Origin: Eremomyces bilateralis CBS 781.70
Lineage: Eukaryota > Ascomycota > Dothideomycetes > Eremomycetales > Eremomycetaceae
DNA: 64,000 nucleotides
Assembly (NCBI RefSeq): GCF_010015585.1
Contig: NW_022985072.1
Coordinates: 1,254,438 to 1,318,437, forward strand
Direction of reading: 5' to 3'
Shown one piece after another: positions 23,350-35,043 of this stretch. The notes under the pieces are model-generated. The model did no database searches and had not been told where the DNA came from. It saw only the letters and a list, made by a program, of their open reading frames with translations. A program made the translations under genes and the position numbers. Positions within the stretch are counted from its first letter, which is position 1. The number at the start of each line of letters is the position of its first letter.

Positions 23350-24345
23350 ATGAGTTCAAGCCAATCCGGTTTCCGAGAGCGAACGGGGGAATTCAGTCAC
23401 CACTCCGAGTACAAACCCAACGACGAATACAACAACCACTCGAAAGTCGGGACCATCCGACCGTAATTTTCAACAGAGTCTCATCGACGGCGGTATTTAT
23501 TTCCATGTATACGAGTATCCGGATGAGCGAATTCCAGCGAAGCCAAACAACTGGGAAGAGATCAATCAACGATTGGCACAACGTCGACCCTCTCTTTCTC
23601 CCTTTGCTTTTACCGACGAGGCGCATGGCAGGTTTGTACGAGCTGACGCCCACGCCGCAAAAGAGAAACAAGTATCGGAATCAGGGATTCCAATTATTGA
23701 AGGCGAGATCGAGGACGCCAGATGCCGATCGGGAGGAATCCCGTTCACCAATCTCGATTATCTGACGGATGACGCGATTGTGCCGGGAAACCCAGACATC
23801 TACTATGGGGCGCGCCCGGAACAGCTCAACCGTCAGGTCCGCGATGGACTCGGTGGCCATATTGTCCCATCTACGCAACATGATCTCCCCATATTGCCTA
23901 ACTTTATGTTAGAGGCCAAGGAATCAGGCGGATCAGCTGCTGTCGCTAAACGACAGGCCAGCCACGGTGGTGCATTTGGGGCAAGAGGCACGCAAAGTCT
24001 ACTATCATATGGACGAGATGAACGGTATATGATAACAAGGCTTATATAATCGTGTCAAATTGTTACGATGGCATGCTTAAGATGTATACTAGCCACGCTA
24101 TACGACCCAGCACCCCCGGAGGTCGTCCAGGGTACCACATGACTCAGATATATGGATAGATAATGACTGGTAGTTCGGAAACCACCTAGAAAGGAGCTAC
24201 TGAGTATAGGAATGCAAGAGGCTGGGCAAGAGAGCATATGGACGGGGTAATTCATGAAGCAAACACAAGAGCAAGTGGAACTCAAGCCGTTATGAAAGCT
24301 GTCGATGTGAGCTTTGTAAGCGAAACCTCTATGGTAGTGTCTGAC
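23350..24345 (+). pseudogene. Broken copy of a multicopy fungal hypothetical-protein family
   Basis: An ATG-led segment (23350, SEYKPNDEYNN) stops after 38 codons. The homologous reading continues one frame over (DRNFQQSLIDGGIY, then NNWEEINQRLAQRRPSLSP) and runs openly to 24049 through IPFTNLDYLTDDAIVPGNPD, YYGARPEQLNRQVRD and the family hallmark RQASHGGAFGARGTQSLLSYG. A second shift near 24020 moves the rest (VYDNKAYII, LKMYTSH, GRPGYHMTQ, YRNARGWAREHMDG) into another frame, with further stops. From memory, intact relatives (ending RQACYDGALGARG...LQSYG) are abundant, often repeated, hypothetical proteins in filamentous ascomycetes. No function is known to me. At least two frameshifts are needed to explain it. 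Confidence 0.75.
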
Positions 24346-25109
24346 AGGCTCTACACAATCTGTCAAATGAAAAATCACCTGATTTTGGTAGGGGATAGGT
24401 CCCATCAGCAAAATGGAGGGAATTCCATCACTGAGGAAAATAGATCTAGGATGTGGGTGCGTATAGAGCGGTTTTATATATTTAGATATAGGGGTTATCA
24501 GGTAAGACGAAAGGGGGTAGTAGGTAATTAGATCCTTTTTCCTGTGACAGGTTGTCCCCTCTTGCTTCCCCAAAAGATTCCGGAACACCCTTGTAGGTGC
24601 CGGAAGCATCAAGGCCCAACCAGCACTGAATCACAGTCCATTGTTAAGAATGACCGTGTCAACAGAAAGTATGTCGGATTAATCAACGGGATGGGCCAAC
24701 CCACAGTGCCCACGGGTAACTGGTGTTTGTGAGTAATAATGGTTGGATAACCTCAGCCGTTACATGCCGTAGGGCCATCGAATGTCTTCATGTCATCGCT
24801 GTCGTTGAGCGTGCTGTGGGATCACTCTTGGGATTTTCATGATTCGCTTCCCTCGGCCACGGCGGTAGTCTTGCAATGCTACCATCACGGCGGAAGAGGC
24901 GTGGCAATAGCCTGCAGAGACTGTTGTGACCACGGGGGGACTATTTTGTGAGTCTAAGAATTTGTAACTCAGAGAAAACAGTGGCACATGGTAATACTAA
25001 TTGTCAAGAAAATGTCTAAACTGAGATTCGATTTTAGTGTGGAGGTAATGAAGACGTAGAAAATATTCCCAAAATGGATGTCAATATCCAGAAGACTGCC
25101 TAAATGCAA
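24346..25109. other. Intergenic, no gene seen
   Basis: Region between the pseudogene and the 3' end of nitrite reductase. Only short frames. Confidence 0.45.
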
Positions 25110-28100
25110 TCACCAATCTAAGGTATCGTGGCCGTTCGGAATGCAAGCTGCACTCGCCCTAAGATTGGCGACTATCCTTTCACCTTTTCTGCCGGTTTTC
25201 ATTTTGAGAATATCGTCCAGTTTGTCCAATTGCCCTGGAGTCTGTCCAGCCCGAACTTTCCATCTTTCTGTGCCTAGCGCTCGGTCGAGCTCATCAACAG
25301 GAGGTAATTGGACGTATATCCATCCATCCTCCCTCTCTTCAGCTGCGAAGGTGGAGATGTTCATATCATCATTTCCGCACTTTCCGGCCTCAGGCCCTGA
25401 TAGTTCGAAGTTGCGTTTGTGGTGCGGACATGAAACCCAGAGCTTGTTGTCCCCTTCGCCAATAAGCCCATCAGACAACACGAATGCGCGTTTGTGTGGA
25501 CACATTTGCTGAGTGGAGTAGTATTTGCCACGGACTTTGAAAATAGCAAGCTGAGTTCCTCCGCGCTTCACTTGTTGACTGTCACCGGTGGGAAGGTCTT
25601 GAAATTTTGAAGCCTCCACAAGCGGCTGCCAGGACAAGCTGCTCCACGCTATGTTGAAGTCGGCCTTGATGGATTCTTTCGGCCAGTTTGAAGGACGCTG
25701 TTGCCCGCGTTCTGTTATTGGTTCCACCCAGTCAACAGTTTCGTTAACGTTGGCGAACTGCTGGAACTGCTTCCGTCGCTCAGGGTTTTTGATCGTCTCG
25801 GTCCATTCACAGAAATAAGAGGAAACGAGCTCCTCCATTTGTCCCTCCAATTCAGCGCAGATCCCAAGCTTATCGTCTAGGATCACTTGGCGTAGGTATT
25901 GTATACCCCCTGGAAGTCCTTCAATCCATCTTGCAGTCCGTTGGAGGCGGTCCGCGGTACGAATATAGAAAGATAGGTACCGATCCAGGATGGGGAGCAC
26001 GTCGTCAACGGGAACATCTTTGGCTAACAGTTCCGAGTGTCGGGGTTGAGCTCCTCCGTTTCCGCCAACAAAAATGTTGAATCCCTTCTCCGTTGCGACT
26101 AACCCAAAGTCCTTGTTCTGAGCCTCTGCACACTCTCGCACGCACCCAGAAACTGCTCCCTTAATTTTATGCGGTGCCCGAATGCTCTTGTAGCGGTTCT
26201 CGATGCGAATTGCCATACCGACGGAGTCTCCAATCCCAAATCTGCACCATGATGTGCCAACGCAGCTCTTCACCGTTCGCAACGCCTTAGCGTAGGCGTG
26301 TCCGCTCTCAAGTCCGCCCTCTTCGATCAATTCAGTCCAAATAGCAAGAAGATTCTGCTTTCGAGCGCCGAACATATCGATTCTTTGGCCTCCTGTAATT
26401 TTACAGTAGAGGTTGTACTTCTCCGCAACCCGAGCAATCACAGCCAGCTTCTTCGGGGTGATCTCGCCACCCGGAACCCGAGGAACAACAGAGAAGGTAC
26501 CGTTTCGTTGGATATTAGCAAGAAATTTGTCGTTTGTTTCCTGAAGACCCTTTCGGCTAGGATCAAGAATATGCTTGTTGAACAGCGATGCCAGAATCGA
26601 AGCAATCGCTGGCTTGCAAACCTCACATCCAAGAGAACTTGGTGTGCCATATTCACTCATGATAGCTTCAAATGATTCAAGCCTCTTTACCATCACCGCG
26701 TAGAAGAGATCTGCTCGAGAATGCTTGAAATGAGGACAGAGGTGATTTTGGATTGCCTCACCACTCTCAGCCATGGTTTTGTTGACAATGGTTTGGACCA
26801 GAGGCAAGCACCCGCCGCAGCTTGTTCCAGCTTTGGTGCATGATTTTACATCGCCAATGCTCTTACATGAGCCCTCTCTGATGGCGGTAGTAATGTCCTT
26901 TTTGGTGACATTATTGCAAGAGCATATCTGTGCATCATCGGGCCTAGAGAAATAGTTAAAATGCTGCCACTGCTGGGGAAAGACTGGGGAGCGTACAGGG
27001 TATCGATCGCCTCATCGCCTCCTGGTTTGCCAATTATCAATTCCCCTGGAGGGGTGTCAAGCTGTTTGTGCTGCTTGGTGATAGCCAAGAGCTTTGCGTA
27101 GTCTTTTGCGTCGCCCATCATCATTCCGCCAAGTAAATATTTTCCGTCCAACGTAAACAGATACTTTTTGTAGATGTTTTCGAATGGATCATTGTAAGTC
27201 AGGGCCTTGACTTGATCTTTCCTATCTGATCCTGAAGATTTGTCGGGTAACCACTTCGGACCGAATTCATCTGCGAAGCAGTCTCCAAAGCTGGCAACTT
27301 CGATCCCCAAGAGCTTCAATTTGGTACTCATATCAGGCTCTGTGAAGGATTTTGGCTTTCGGTGGGTCATTCCTTCGGTCAAATTGAAGGCAAGGAGATC
27401 AGCCATCTCGTAGCCCGGGCCAACTAAGCCGTAGCACATGTTCTTCCAGTTCGCGCACTCGCCGATAGCATACACATCCTTTGCTGTGGTCTGTAGGTCG
27501 TCACCAACGCGGATGCCCCCTCGTTCGTGGCATTGGATGCCCGATTTCTTGGCCAAGTCGTCCCTAGCTCTGACCCCGATCTAGAAATACACATTAAATT
27601 CCGCGCCACAATGATAAGGCACCTAGACTTACCGCGAAACATACGCACGTGCCCTCGATTTCATCACCGTCCTTGAATTGGACTCCAGTCACGGTGCCGT
27701 CAATAGCCATGGTCAGCTTGCTGACCATCTTCCCTAGAACAACATCGACGCCTAAATTTTTCACCTGCTCAACCACCATCATTCCCGAGTCACTGTTTAG
27801 CTGGCGACCAAGCACATACGGCATCGCCTCAACCACCGTGACTTTCTCATACACCTCTAAATCCAACATTGCTTTTGCAGCCTCCAAGCCAAGAAGGCCT
27901 CCTCCAATTACAATTCCCTTCTGACCCTGACCTTTTTTCGCAGAGGAAAAAGAGATGAGGTTTTGAAGATCTTCAATGGTCCGATAGACAAAGACTCCCG
28001 TCGCGTTATACCCAGGTATAGCGCGTGGGAGAATGGCCGTAGAGCCAGTGGCTATGATCAACACATGATAGTCAACCTTGTCACCGCGGTTCGTTGTCAC

Positions 28101-28525
28101 TCTCTTATTTTCTGTGTCGATATCTGTTGCAACGGTATGCAAATGATAATCGAGCGATCCGCTTGGCATCGATTTGTACTGGAAATGGTAAATGTCTGGA
28201 AATGGTCTTTGGTTTGGAACGTACCCATTCCTCTGACTTCATATACAGCCGTTCAATCTCTCGGTGTTGGAAATAGCTGGTAAGGCCCACCCGATTGTAC
28301 GCTAGATGGGGCTCTTCTCCGATGGCGACCACGTCATATACTCTCCTCTTCGCGTCGAGCTTTAGAAGCTTTTCACTCCGGCGAGTGTTAGACGTAACCG
28401 CATAGTTGACTCTGGCTAACCTGGCAACAAACTAACATGAACGCAATTCCCACCATGCCAAGCCCAACTACCACAACCCGTTTCCTACTCTCCGACTCCA
28501 GAGGCACTTCACGAACGAGAGTCAT
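25110..28525 (-). CDS. niiA: Assimilatory NAD(P)H nitrite reductase
   Basis: Five exons: 28525-28437, 28375-28225, 28178-27633, 27580-26997 and 26943-25110 (1067 aa, usual size for fungal NiiA). It reduces nitrite to ammonium in the cytosol. Domains in order: FAD-binding ([28 protein letters not shown]), NAD(P)H-binding ([13 protein letters not shown]), a BFD-like [2Fe-2S] module with four cysteines ([11 protein letters not shown]...CGGC), siroheme/[4Fe-4S] domains ([40 protein letters not shown]), and a C-terminal Rieske centre (CPHKRAF...CPHHKRNF), all intact. The start is the first ATG of an upstream-open frame. The neighbouring nitrate reductase and transporter genes often clustered with niiA are not in this window. 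Confidence 0.96.
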
Positions 28526-28833
28526 TTCGTCCGCCTTTTGCAGGGCTAGGTCAAAAGCCAATCTTTGACAACTTTAAGACGAGAAGCAAATGAGGGGAGT
28601 AAAAACACAAAAAATTCGAAAGAGCTTGGAATTCTAACAAAAGGAGACACTTTATGGTAGAGAAGATGCCCTTCCTGCCTACTCACCGCATACCTGAAAG
28701 GTGCCTCATATGTGGACACATTAGAACATTAAAATTAAGCCTGCCAACACTAGAGATCGAGATGAAAGAGTTGTATCTCCAAGGAATTCATCGACTTTGG
28801 AAAGCAAACGTGGGTTTGATAAATATACGCTGG

Positions 28834-28904
28834 CCAATAGAAAGACAGTTTAGATGTGTGATCCTTATCGGGATGGTACAATATGATAGATAACGACTCC
28901 GAGG
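28834..28904. promoter_or_regulatory. Nitrogen-control promoter elements of niiA
   Basis: Upstream of niiA are CTCCGAGG at 28897-28904, which fits the Aspergillus NirA consensus CTCCGHGG, and GATA-factor (AreA/NIT2) cores at 28885-28888, 28889-28892 and, as TATC, 28866-28869. A CCAAT box lies at 28834-28838. The NirA-type site is about 370 bp before the start codon. This arrangement fits nitrate induction plus nitrogen derepression; it is inferred from motifs alone. Confidence 0.6.
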
Positions 28905-29345
28905 AAATGCTTGCAAATTCCAAAATACCAAAATGGTACCTCCGGCTACGCTGAGTATCATAATTCTATGACTCAATGTAAGGATTTCGAGGTCCTTTGG
29001 ACCTTCTCCGGTATCGATCTGCCGCCTAATTTGAATGTTGGTAGAGTGCAGAATTGGGGGTGGCGTGTTACGAAAACAAATATGACGAGAGTCACGTGAA
29101 AAGACAACCCAATCTGCAAATGCGGCGCAGCACAATCAGCGACGATCAGTCAGTATCATCATAATCAAACCAGCCAGGACTGACCGAGACTGATACAACT
29201 GATCGTACTCGAGAACCACGCGGGTACTTAGCAGCAAGTAAAGACAATCTGGAGGGGGAGCAATATCCTCTATGTTTGGATCTGTGAGAGAAAGAATGAA
29301 TTGAGCGTTGCAGTTGTACTACGGGTATCAGCATAATATGTTACG

Positions 29346-30588
29346 TAGTGCGACACTACTGCAGGGGTTTTTGCACTAACCTATTAGGGATTGATTTGTA
29401 TGAAAGTACTGACTAATCACACTGTTTTCTCTCTGACGCTTTTACGCGTTATTCCTCTCATCTTCAATACCATATTATGGAGCCTTCAACACCACAGCGA
29501 CGTCAACGACGCTCTGAATTAACTCGAGATGAGTGTATTCGAGTTCAAACCCTTCGATCGATCGGCTAGACCTATGCAAAGATCGCAGATGAGCTTAAAA
29601 TCTCACAGCGACAGGTTCAATCGCTACAACACGAGATCATCCTACTCCATCAAAGAAGACCGGTCGCCATGCAACCCTCATAAACGAGCAGATCGACGAG
29701 CTCGTCGAATACGTCATTCACTCCCGTACGAGTCGTCTTATGTCCTATCTTCAACTCGCATCAGGTCCGTTCGCGCATTGGCACGTAGGCGAGTACGTAA
29801 TCCGCGGAGCCCTTCGAAAGCGAGGCTTTAAAAGATGGCTCGCGCGAGCGAAACACCCTCTCTCAGCCGAAAACCGTGCGGATCGGCTTCAGTGGGCCCA
29901 AGATCACGTCAATTGGACGCTTGATCAGTGGAGGCTTATTCTCTGGACGGATGAGACCTGGGTCACTGGTGGTAGACATAAGCGACAATGGGTCACTCGT
30001 CGTACTGGTGAGGAGCTCGATCCTACCTGCGTTCTGGATACGATTCGACGTCGCAGGGGCTGGATGTTCTGGGGCTCATTCAACGGCTTCGAAAAAGGCC
30101 CCTGTTTATTTTGGGAGAAGGAATGGGAATCGATTAATCAAGAGAGTTACCGCGCTCGAATAGTTCCTCTAATCGAAGGCTGGATTCGAATGAATCCTAG
30201 CCTCCAGCCTATGCAGGACGGAGCCCCTAGGCATTCCGCTGGAGACACGTATCGCGAGCTATTCGACCGAGGAATCATCCCAATATTCTTGCCTGCGTAC
30301 TCTCCAGATTTAAACCCAATTGAGGCTGTATGGAATTGGATGAAGGATTGGATTGAGACTCAATACGGTGACGTTCGGCTCTCATATGATCGTCTGCGTA
30401 CGGCTGTAAAAGAGGCCTGGGAGGCTCTTCCAGCCGAGTTTCTACAGGACTTGCTTCAATCGATGCAGGAGCGATGTTGCGATGTGATTGAGGTTCAAGG
30501 CGGTCATACGAAATGGTAGCTTAGAGAGTAATTTCATTCGAATCGATCCCTAATGAGTTGGTGGATACACTCCTGCAGTGGCGTCGTA
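29346..30588 (+). mobile_element. Tc1-type (DD34E) DNA transposon, damaged
   Basis: Imperfect ~50-bp terminal inverted repeats bound the element; both share the core CGAC-x-C-x-ACTGCAGG and ATTAGGGAT-x-GATT-x-G, and the ends lie next to TA dinucleotides. The exact left end is uncertain by a few bases. The transposase frame runs 29477-30519. The C-terminal part is intact (29740-30519) and shows the catalytic triad: WTDETWV, MQDGAPRH and PDLNPIEAVWN, with 34 residues between the second Asp and the Glu, which is Tc1 spacing. The N-terminal helix-turn-helix part (LRSIG...TYAKIADELKISQRQVQSL) has a TAG at 29567-29569 in place of a probable Trp codon and a frameshift near 29660. It therefore looks inactive but fairly young. 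Confidence 0.85.
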
Positions 30589-31359
30589 CTGATATTACGC
30601 CTGAGACGGTAGTACATGGGGCCCACGGGGCGATTCAAATGAGCTCATTTGTGTAACGAGTTAAACTGCACATCTTTTGGATTGATACCTTTGGGAGAAG
30701 ATATTGATGGCCTCTGGCTGGTCGTTTGTACAAGGATTTGGACTGCGGGCTTAGCGTCCGTCATGGACTGAGACAAGATGGAATTCGGTCCATCCGTCCC
30801 ATTGACAGCTGCAGGGGTGTCAATCCCTTTCTAGCCGAGAAGCTTAAATTACCTACCGTACTCCGTAATCTGTGTGCTACAGAATTACTATTTATAGTTT
30901 AGCGCCATCGTATCGGGTATAGCTCCGTTTTCGGGCTTTCCGTTTTCTATCCTCACATCCCTCAAAAAGCATATACATACCCCTCTTCACTCCCGATAAC
31001 CCTCTTCCATCTCCTCCACCCTTTCCACACTTCGGCTTCGCCTTTCCTCTTGCTTCGCCCCGTCTTAATTTCCCTCTTCTCAACACCCTCCCTGCAGGCG
31101 CCATCTACACCGGCTGAATTCCGGCCCCCCCGGGAATTGCAAGATGATCCAATGCCTTCGCTTACTCTCAAGATGAACGTAACATATCGGTGTTGCCAAG
31201 TCGGTCCAGAATGTCACAGAAAGACAGAAGTATTATCCGGGTCGTACGCTCAATGGGTGTCGGGTATTTCTTGATTGAAGAGTCCAATAAGACATTGCCG
31301 GTTCATAATTCAGCTGCAAGTGTTGTATCTTTGGCCAAGTGATAAACAGGCGTAGCTTC
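30589..31359. other. Intergenic, no gene seen
   Basis: Between the transposon and the TPR relic; short frames and pyrimidine-rich stretches (about 30950-31080) only. Confidence 0.45.
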
Positions 31360-31790
31360 TCAAACTTCAAGAGGCAGGGACGGGACTGGGCGTCTAAGCA
31401 AAGTCTTTCCGCCTCTTTGAAACGCTGTTGAGCAAAAGTGCTTCCGCAAGAGACAGCTCGAGAAGTGCGCTGCCAGCCAAGGATGTTCCGCGCTGGATCT
31501 GGTGTGTGATCTCCGGGCGGAGGACATGCTCGGCGGATTTGGGTTCATCAAGTTCTCGAAGTGTATCAGCCAGGTCGCAGGTAAGATCTCGGAGATCTTT
31601 ATCAAAGACAAGCTCTTTACACTTCTCTGCCATTTTGCGCGCCTTCTGAAGATGCACCAGGGATTCCGCAAACTCTCCTTGAAACCGCAAGATCCTCCCA
31701 AGTATCATTCCCTTGCGGAAGAGCACGACCTTCTTCCATTAGGGATATCCTCGGGAATGGATTCCAGGTTTTAGTGCGCTCTTCGCACCA
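31360..31790 (-). pseudogene. Relic of a TPR-repeat gene
   Basis: A 110-codon frame (31726-31394) reads LFRKGMILGRILRFQGEF, KARKMAEKCKEL, LTCDLADTLRELDEP and SALLELSLAEALLL, a pattern of helix pairs with L/A/E spacing like the TPR region of fungal NB-ARC/kinesin-light-chain-type proteins. Just upstream, a related segment (LESIPEDIPNG) is in another frame, which suggests a frameshift. There is no start region and no downstream partner. I call it a truncated, decayed gene fragment; a short real gene is less likely. Confidence 0.4.
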
Positions 31791-31913
31791 GAGAGATCGT
31801 CATCCTGGATGCAGTGGCGCTTGATCAGAGGAGACGTTGAATGTGCTGACTCTCGGAAGAGGGAAGGGTATCAATCTCTGATGTTATGGTGCAAACCGAG
31901 AAGGATGAGTTGG

Positions 31914-33107
31914 TTATGGCTCGTATTTAGGAGGCGGAGGATCATGGTCCTGGACACTATCTGCATTGATTTTCGATTTTCCGACCGGCCCCAAGGCCAC
32001 CAGGTTCGGAGTAGCCATGTTCGACGAGTCAGCTGCGATGCCGGCCAGTGCTGTAGACGAGCTTGTCGCACTGTGGTCGAAAGAGGGTGGCATCCCGTAG
32101 TGATCGACGAGCGAATAGCTGTCCGAAGCACCACTATTCGCGTCCTTGAGTTTTGCTTTGCGCCTTGGCTTGCAACAGCACTTCCAACACCATAAGATGG
32201 CAAGCAACAAGAAGAGTACACCGAGGACCAGGCCAGCGACATGCCCTCCGTTGACTCTGGAAGAACTCCAATATCCGAGGTGGCTAAAGAGCAAATTAGC
32301 AGCGACAACTTTAGGAATAAGCACGTCTTACGTTTGCAGAGTGATGTTGTTCTGATGTAGATAATCCAAAACAGCAGTGTCAGTACTCTGGTAACCAACT
32401 ATCACACCGCTCGCCCAAACTCGGACAGCATGCAATCCATCATATTCGACGTTTCCCAATGAATACGATGTAGGTTTGACAGTCGGCCATCCCGGCGTCA
32501 TGGTCCAGACATTTGCCACTGAAGTGGGAGTCGCTGAACATAACAAATAGTCGAGTGAGGGCCAGGTTGTCGTATAGTCGCGGAATGCACCACCCTTCAC
32601 CGACGAAGTGATGCGGAGATTCGGCCTATATCCAGATGGACAGCAGAAATGTTGCGTGACGCTGCTGGTGGGCAATGGGGTCCGAAATATGTAATATTTC
32701 TCCCAGCCTGTATATGTTGCGGCATACGTGTAACCCGACGGGCAGATCCCTGGCGAGTAGTAGGCAACTTTTGAAGTATACCCTGTTTGAGAAAACAAGG
32801 GATCGGCTTTGAAGGGCCCAGTAGGTGTCGGTGTGATTGTAGTAAATCCGACAATCGAGGGAATGGGTGTTGGTGTTGGACCGGTAACAGTGCTGAATGC
32901 GATGAGAGCAGTTGTAACTGGCGACCCTGTGGGCTCGGCTCGATGAGACGGAAAGCAGTCGGCATCAGGACCTAAATCGGAATGGTAACCAATGAATAGG
33001 GCTCCGGTTTGGCCCAATTGGCCCCATTGTGTGGTCGTGGATAGGCAGCTAGCAGGTGGAGTCCAGAGAGTGGTAAGCGGGCCAAGGGGGACGAGATTGG
33101 TAGACAT
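31914..33107 (-). CDS. Putative type I single-pass membrane protein, cysteine-containing ectodomain
   Basis: Two exons, 33107-32332 and 32283-31914 (381 aa); GTAAGA donor, TAG acceptor. The product has no obvious cleaved signal peptide. It has a Thr/Pro/Ser-rich N-terminal ~260 residues with scattered cysteines (CPSGYTYAATYTGW, FCCPSGYRPN, DYLLCS), then a clear membrane helix (VAGLVLGVLFLLLAILWCW) followed by a CCCKPRRKAK stop-transfer patch and a cytosolic tail ending DPPPPKYEP. The PPPPKY end resembles a PPxY ligand for WW domains of ubiquitin ligases or arrestin-type adaptors. Similar architecture is common in fungal cell-surface proteins of unknown function. The PSGY blocks recall other secreted fungal ectodomains but give no precise family. 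Confidence 0.75.
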
Positions 33108-33790
33108 GATGAAAACGCGCTTTTGTCATAGATATGTCCGAGATGAAGAAGATATCGTTGCTCGGATGTCCTGCCAGGCTCTTATGAAAGCTAAATCCAG
33201 GGGTAACATGGTGATAGCGCTAGGGCCTTCTCAGGTCGCCCTTCTTTCCGGCCAATTTTATCTGGGAAGCAAGGGACTTCTGCTTTGGGGTGCCCGGAAG
33301 CGCCGGAGAATCCGGATAATTGTGGCGCAAATACGAGGCGTGTTTGTTGTTGTCGCAATACGAACGTCGTGGTGGAGGTATTAAATAGCTTGGCGTGCAC
33401 TTGTTACGAATGTATGTATCCATGGCCCCATGACCGGTGTGGGTGCTCCCAGGCCAAATCTCAAACCCAGACCAAATCTCAAATTCTCAGTTCTTTCATC
33501 AATTCTACCTGTCACGGTCCTACTTTTCGTGCTTTGAGGCGTTAATAGATTGTTGCCTTATGGCCTGATATGAATGCCTCACGATACGATATGATGTGAT
33601 GCCTCCGATGTGTTAGGGGTTATCACGTGGTGATTCACAATCCTGCTTTGTGTATATTATATCTCTCTCTCTGTTCTGGTTTCCCATTTCCCTTCTTCAT
33701 CTTTCGTTTCCTCGAATACAAGCTGTTTTACGATAGTGATCCATATCCATGGTCCTCCAAAATAGCGCCGTGACAGGTCTATTACATCTG
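33108..33790. other. Intergenic, no gene seen
   Basis: 5' region of the membrane-protein gene; short frames only, with a CT-rich run near 33661-33672. Confidence 0.45.
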
Positions 33791-33959
33791 CTACTACTAC
33801 TCAGGGATTGTCGCCCGGATTGCGACGCATTCCCAGAATTCACCCAGCTACCCCCATGTCGATAGGAACGCGTCGCGATCTAGAGGACCAACATGGGGGT
33901 AGCTGGGTGAACTCTGGGAATGCGTCGCGATCCGGGCGACAATCCCTGAGTAGTAGTAG
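33791..33959. repeat. Hairpin/foldback repeat with 69-bp arms (MITE-like)
   Basis: Left arm 33791-33859 and right arm 33891-33959 are inverted copies of 69 bp with only two mismatches, around a 31-bp loop. The outer ends are CTACTACTACTCAGGGATTG-type; the inner ends are ACATGGGGGTAGCTGGGTGA-type. Near-identity of the arms suggests recent origin or maintenance. The outer ends run into TAG repeats, which obscures any target duplication. No coding capacity. It could be a non-autonomous DNA transposon or a recent inverted duplication. Confidence 0.8.
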
Positions 33960-34023
33960 TTAGTAGTACGTTAACTAACCTTGCATCACAGCGTTGACCG
34001 CTTAAATAGGAAACTGTCCGTTA

Positions 34024-35043
34024 TGTTTCCTCGAAGGTGGAGCCCCTACCAGACTGGGTGAAGGACAGGAAGCTTGTACCTTTGGATCACCCATGGATCT
34101 CACCAATAGATCTCACCGAACCAGTCAGCCAGGAAATGCGGGAGCGGGTCCAATGGATGCAGCAGCATCCCGACTACTATATAGGGTGGAGGAACCTTCC
34201 TTAGGAGGAATTCAACCGATGGACCTAGAGATTTATCCGTGACGACCATCTTGACCGTCCGGATCAATTCTGGGGACTCTATATCTACAGGTAATAGGTC
34301 TAAGTCGGACAGACGTCAGTCCGTCTCCAGAATTCTTTTCACTAATGGGAGGCAGGACGGTGTATACACCTGGGTCAGAAGAGCTTTGTGACAGGGTTTT
34401 AGATCGTATTCGAGCGGCTGTGAAGGAAGATGTTTTCCATGATGTTACGGACAAGTGGAAACGAATCGGGATCTTTTCGGCACAGAGGGGAATTCCCTTT
34501 AACGAGGCCGCCTTTAACGAGGCCGAAGGGCATCCGGACGTTCCAGAGCGTTTAGACGATATGCCGAATCGACACATCTACGAACGCTTCCGCCTGGTGC
34601 CTATATCTGATGCTAATGCTTTTAACAATGCCTCTATTAACGACAGTAAAGAGCATGCGGCATCTATCACGTTTAATCCACGGCCCATTGAAGGGACTGA
34701 GGCTAAACCTTGGTCATGGAATATTTGCCTACTGGTCAACGAAGAGTCATTGGACAGTCTGACAGCGGCGCAGCCGAAGCATTGGAAACAAGCCAAACCA
34801 AGACACAGAAACGACGACAACCGTTGGGTTAAAGTAGTTGATGTTGGTTTTGACGAACCGTTCGTTGATCAAAATAATTTTGACCCTCCCTACCCTGCGT
34901 GGTTCAAAACCTATATCAGTTCTCTGGTGGAGTTGTGGGATATAAAGCATACTTTTACGCTTGAGGAATATTGCGTGGTGCCGGCAAAGGAGAAGGTAGT
35001 TTTCTTTTACAAATTTGAATTTGGAGCTGGTCTGTTGCGATGA
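34024..35043 (+). pseudogene. Host gene with two nonsense codons in exon 1
   Basis: A coherent coding stretch begins about 34035 (VEPLPDWVKDRKLVPLD, HPWISPIDLTEP, QWMQQHPDYYIGWRNLP) and continues to WGLYIYR at 34290. It is interrupted by in-frame TAG codons at 34202-34204 and 34226-34228. A good intron follows (34291-34355, GTAATA donor, CAG acceptor), and exon 2 is open to 35043 (TVYTPGSEELCDRVLDRIRA, ERFRLVPISDANAFN, KPWSWNICLLVNEE, PYPAWFKTYISSLVELW). No clear start exists; the hairpin repeat lies only ~65 bp upstream. From memory similar hypothetical proteins occur in other filamentous fungi. An ATG at 34345 could still begin a 232-aa truncated product. Confidence 0.6.
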
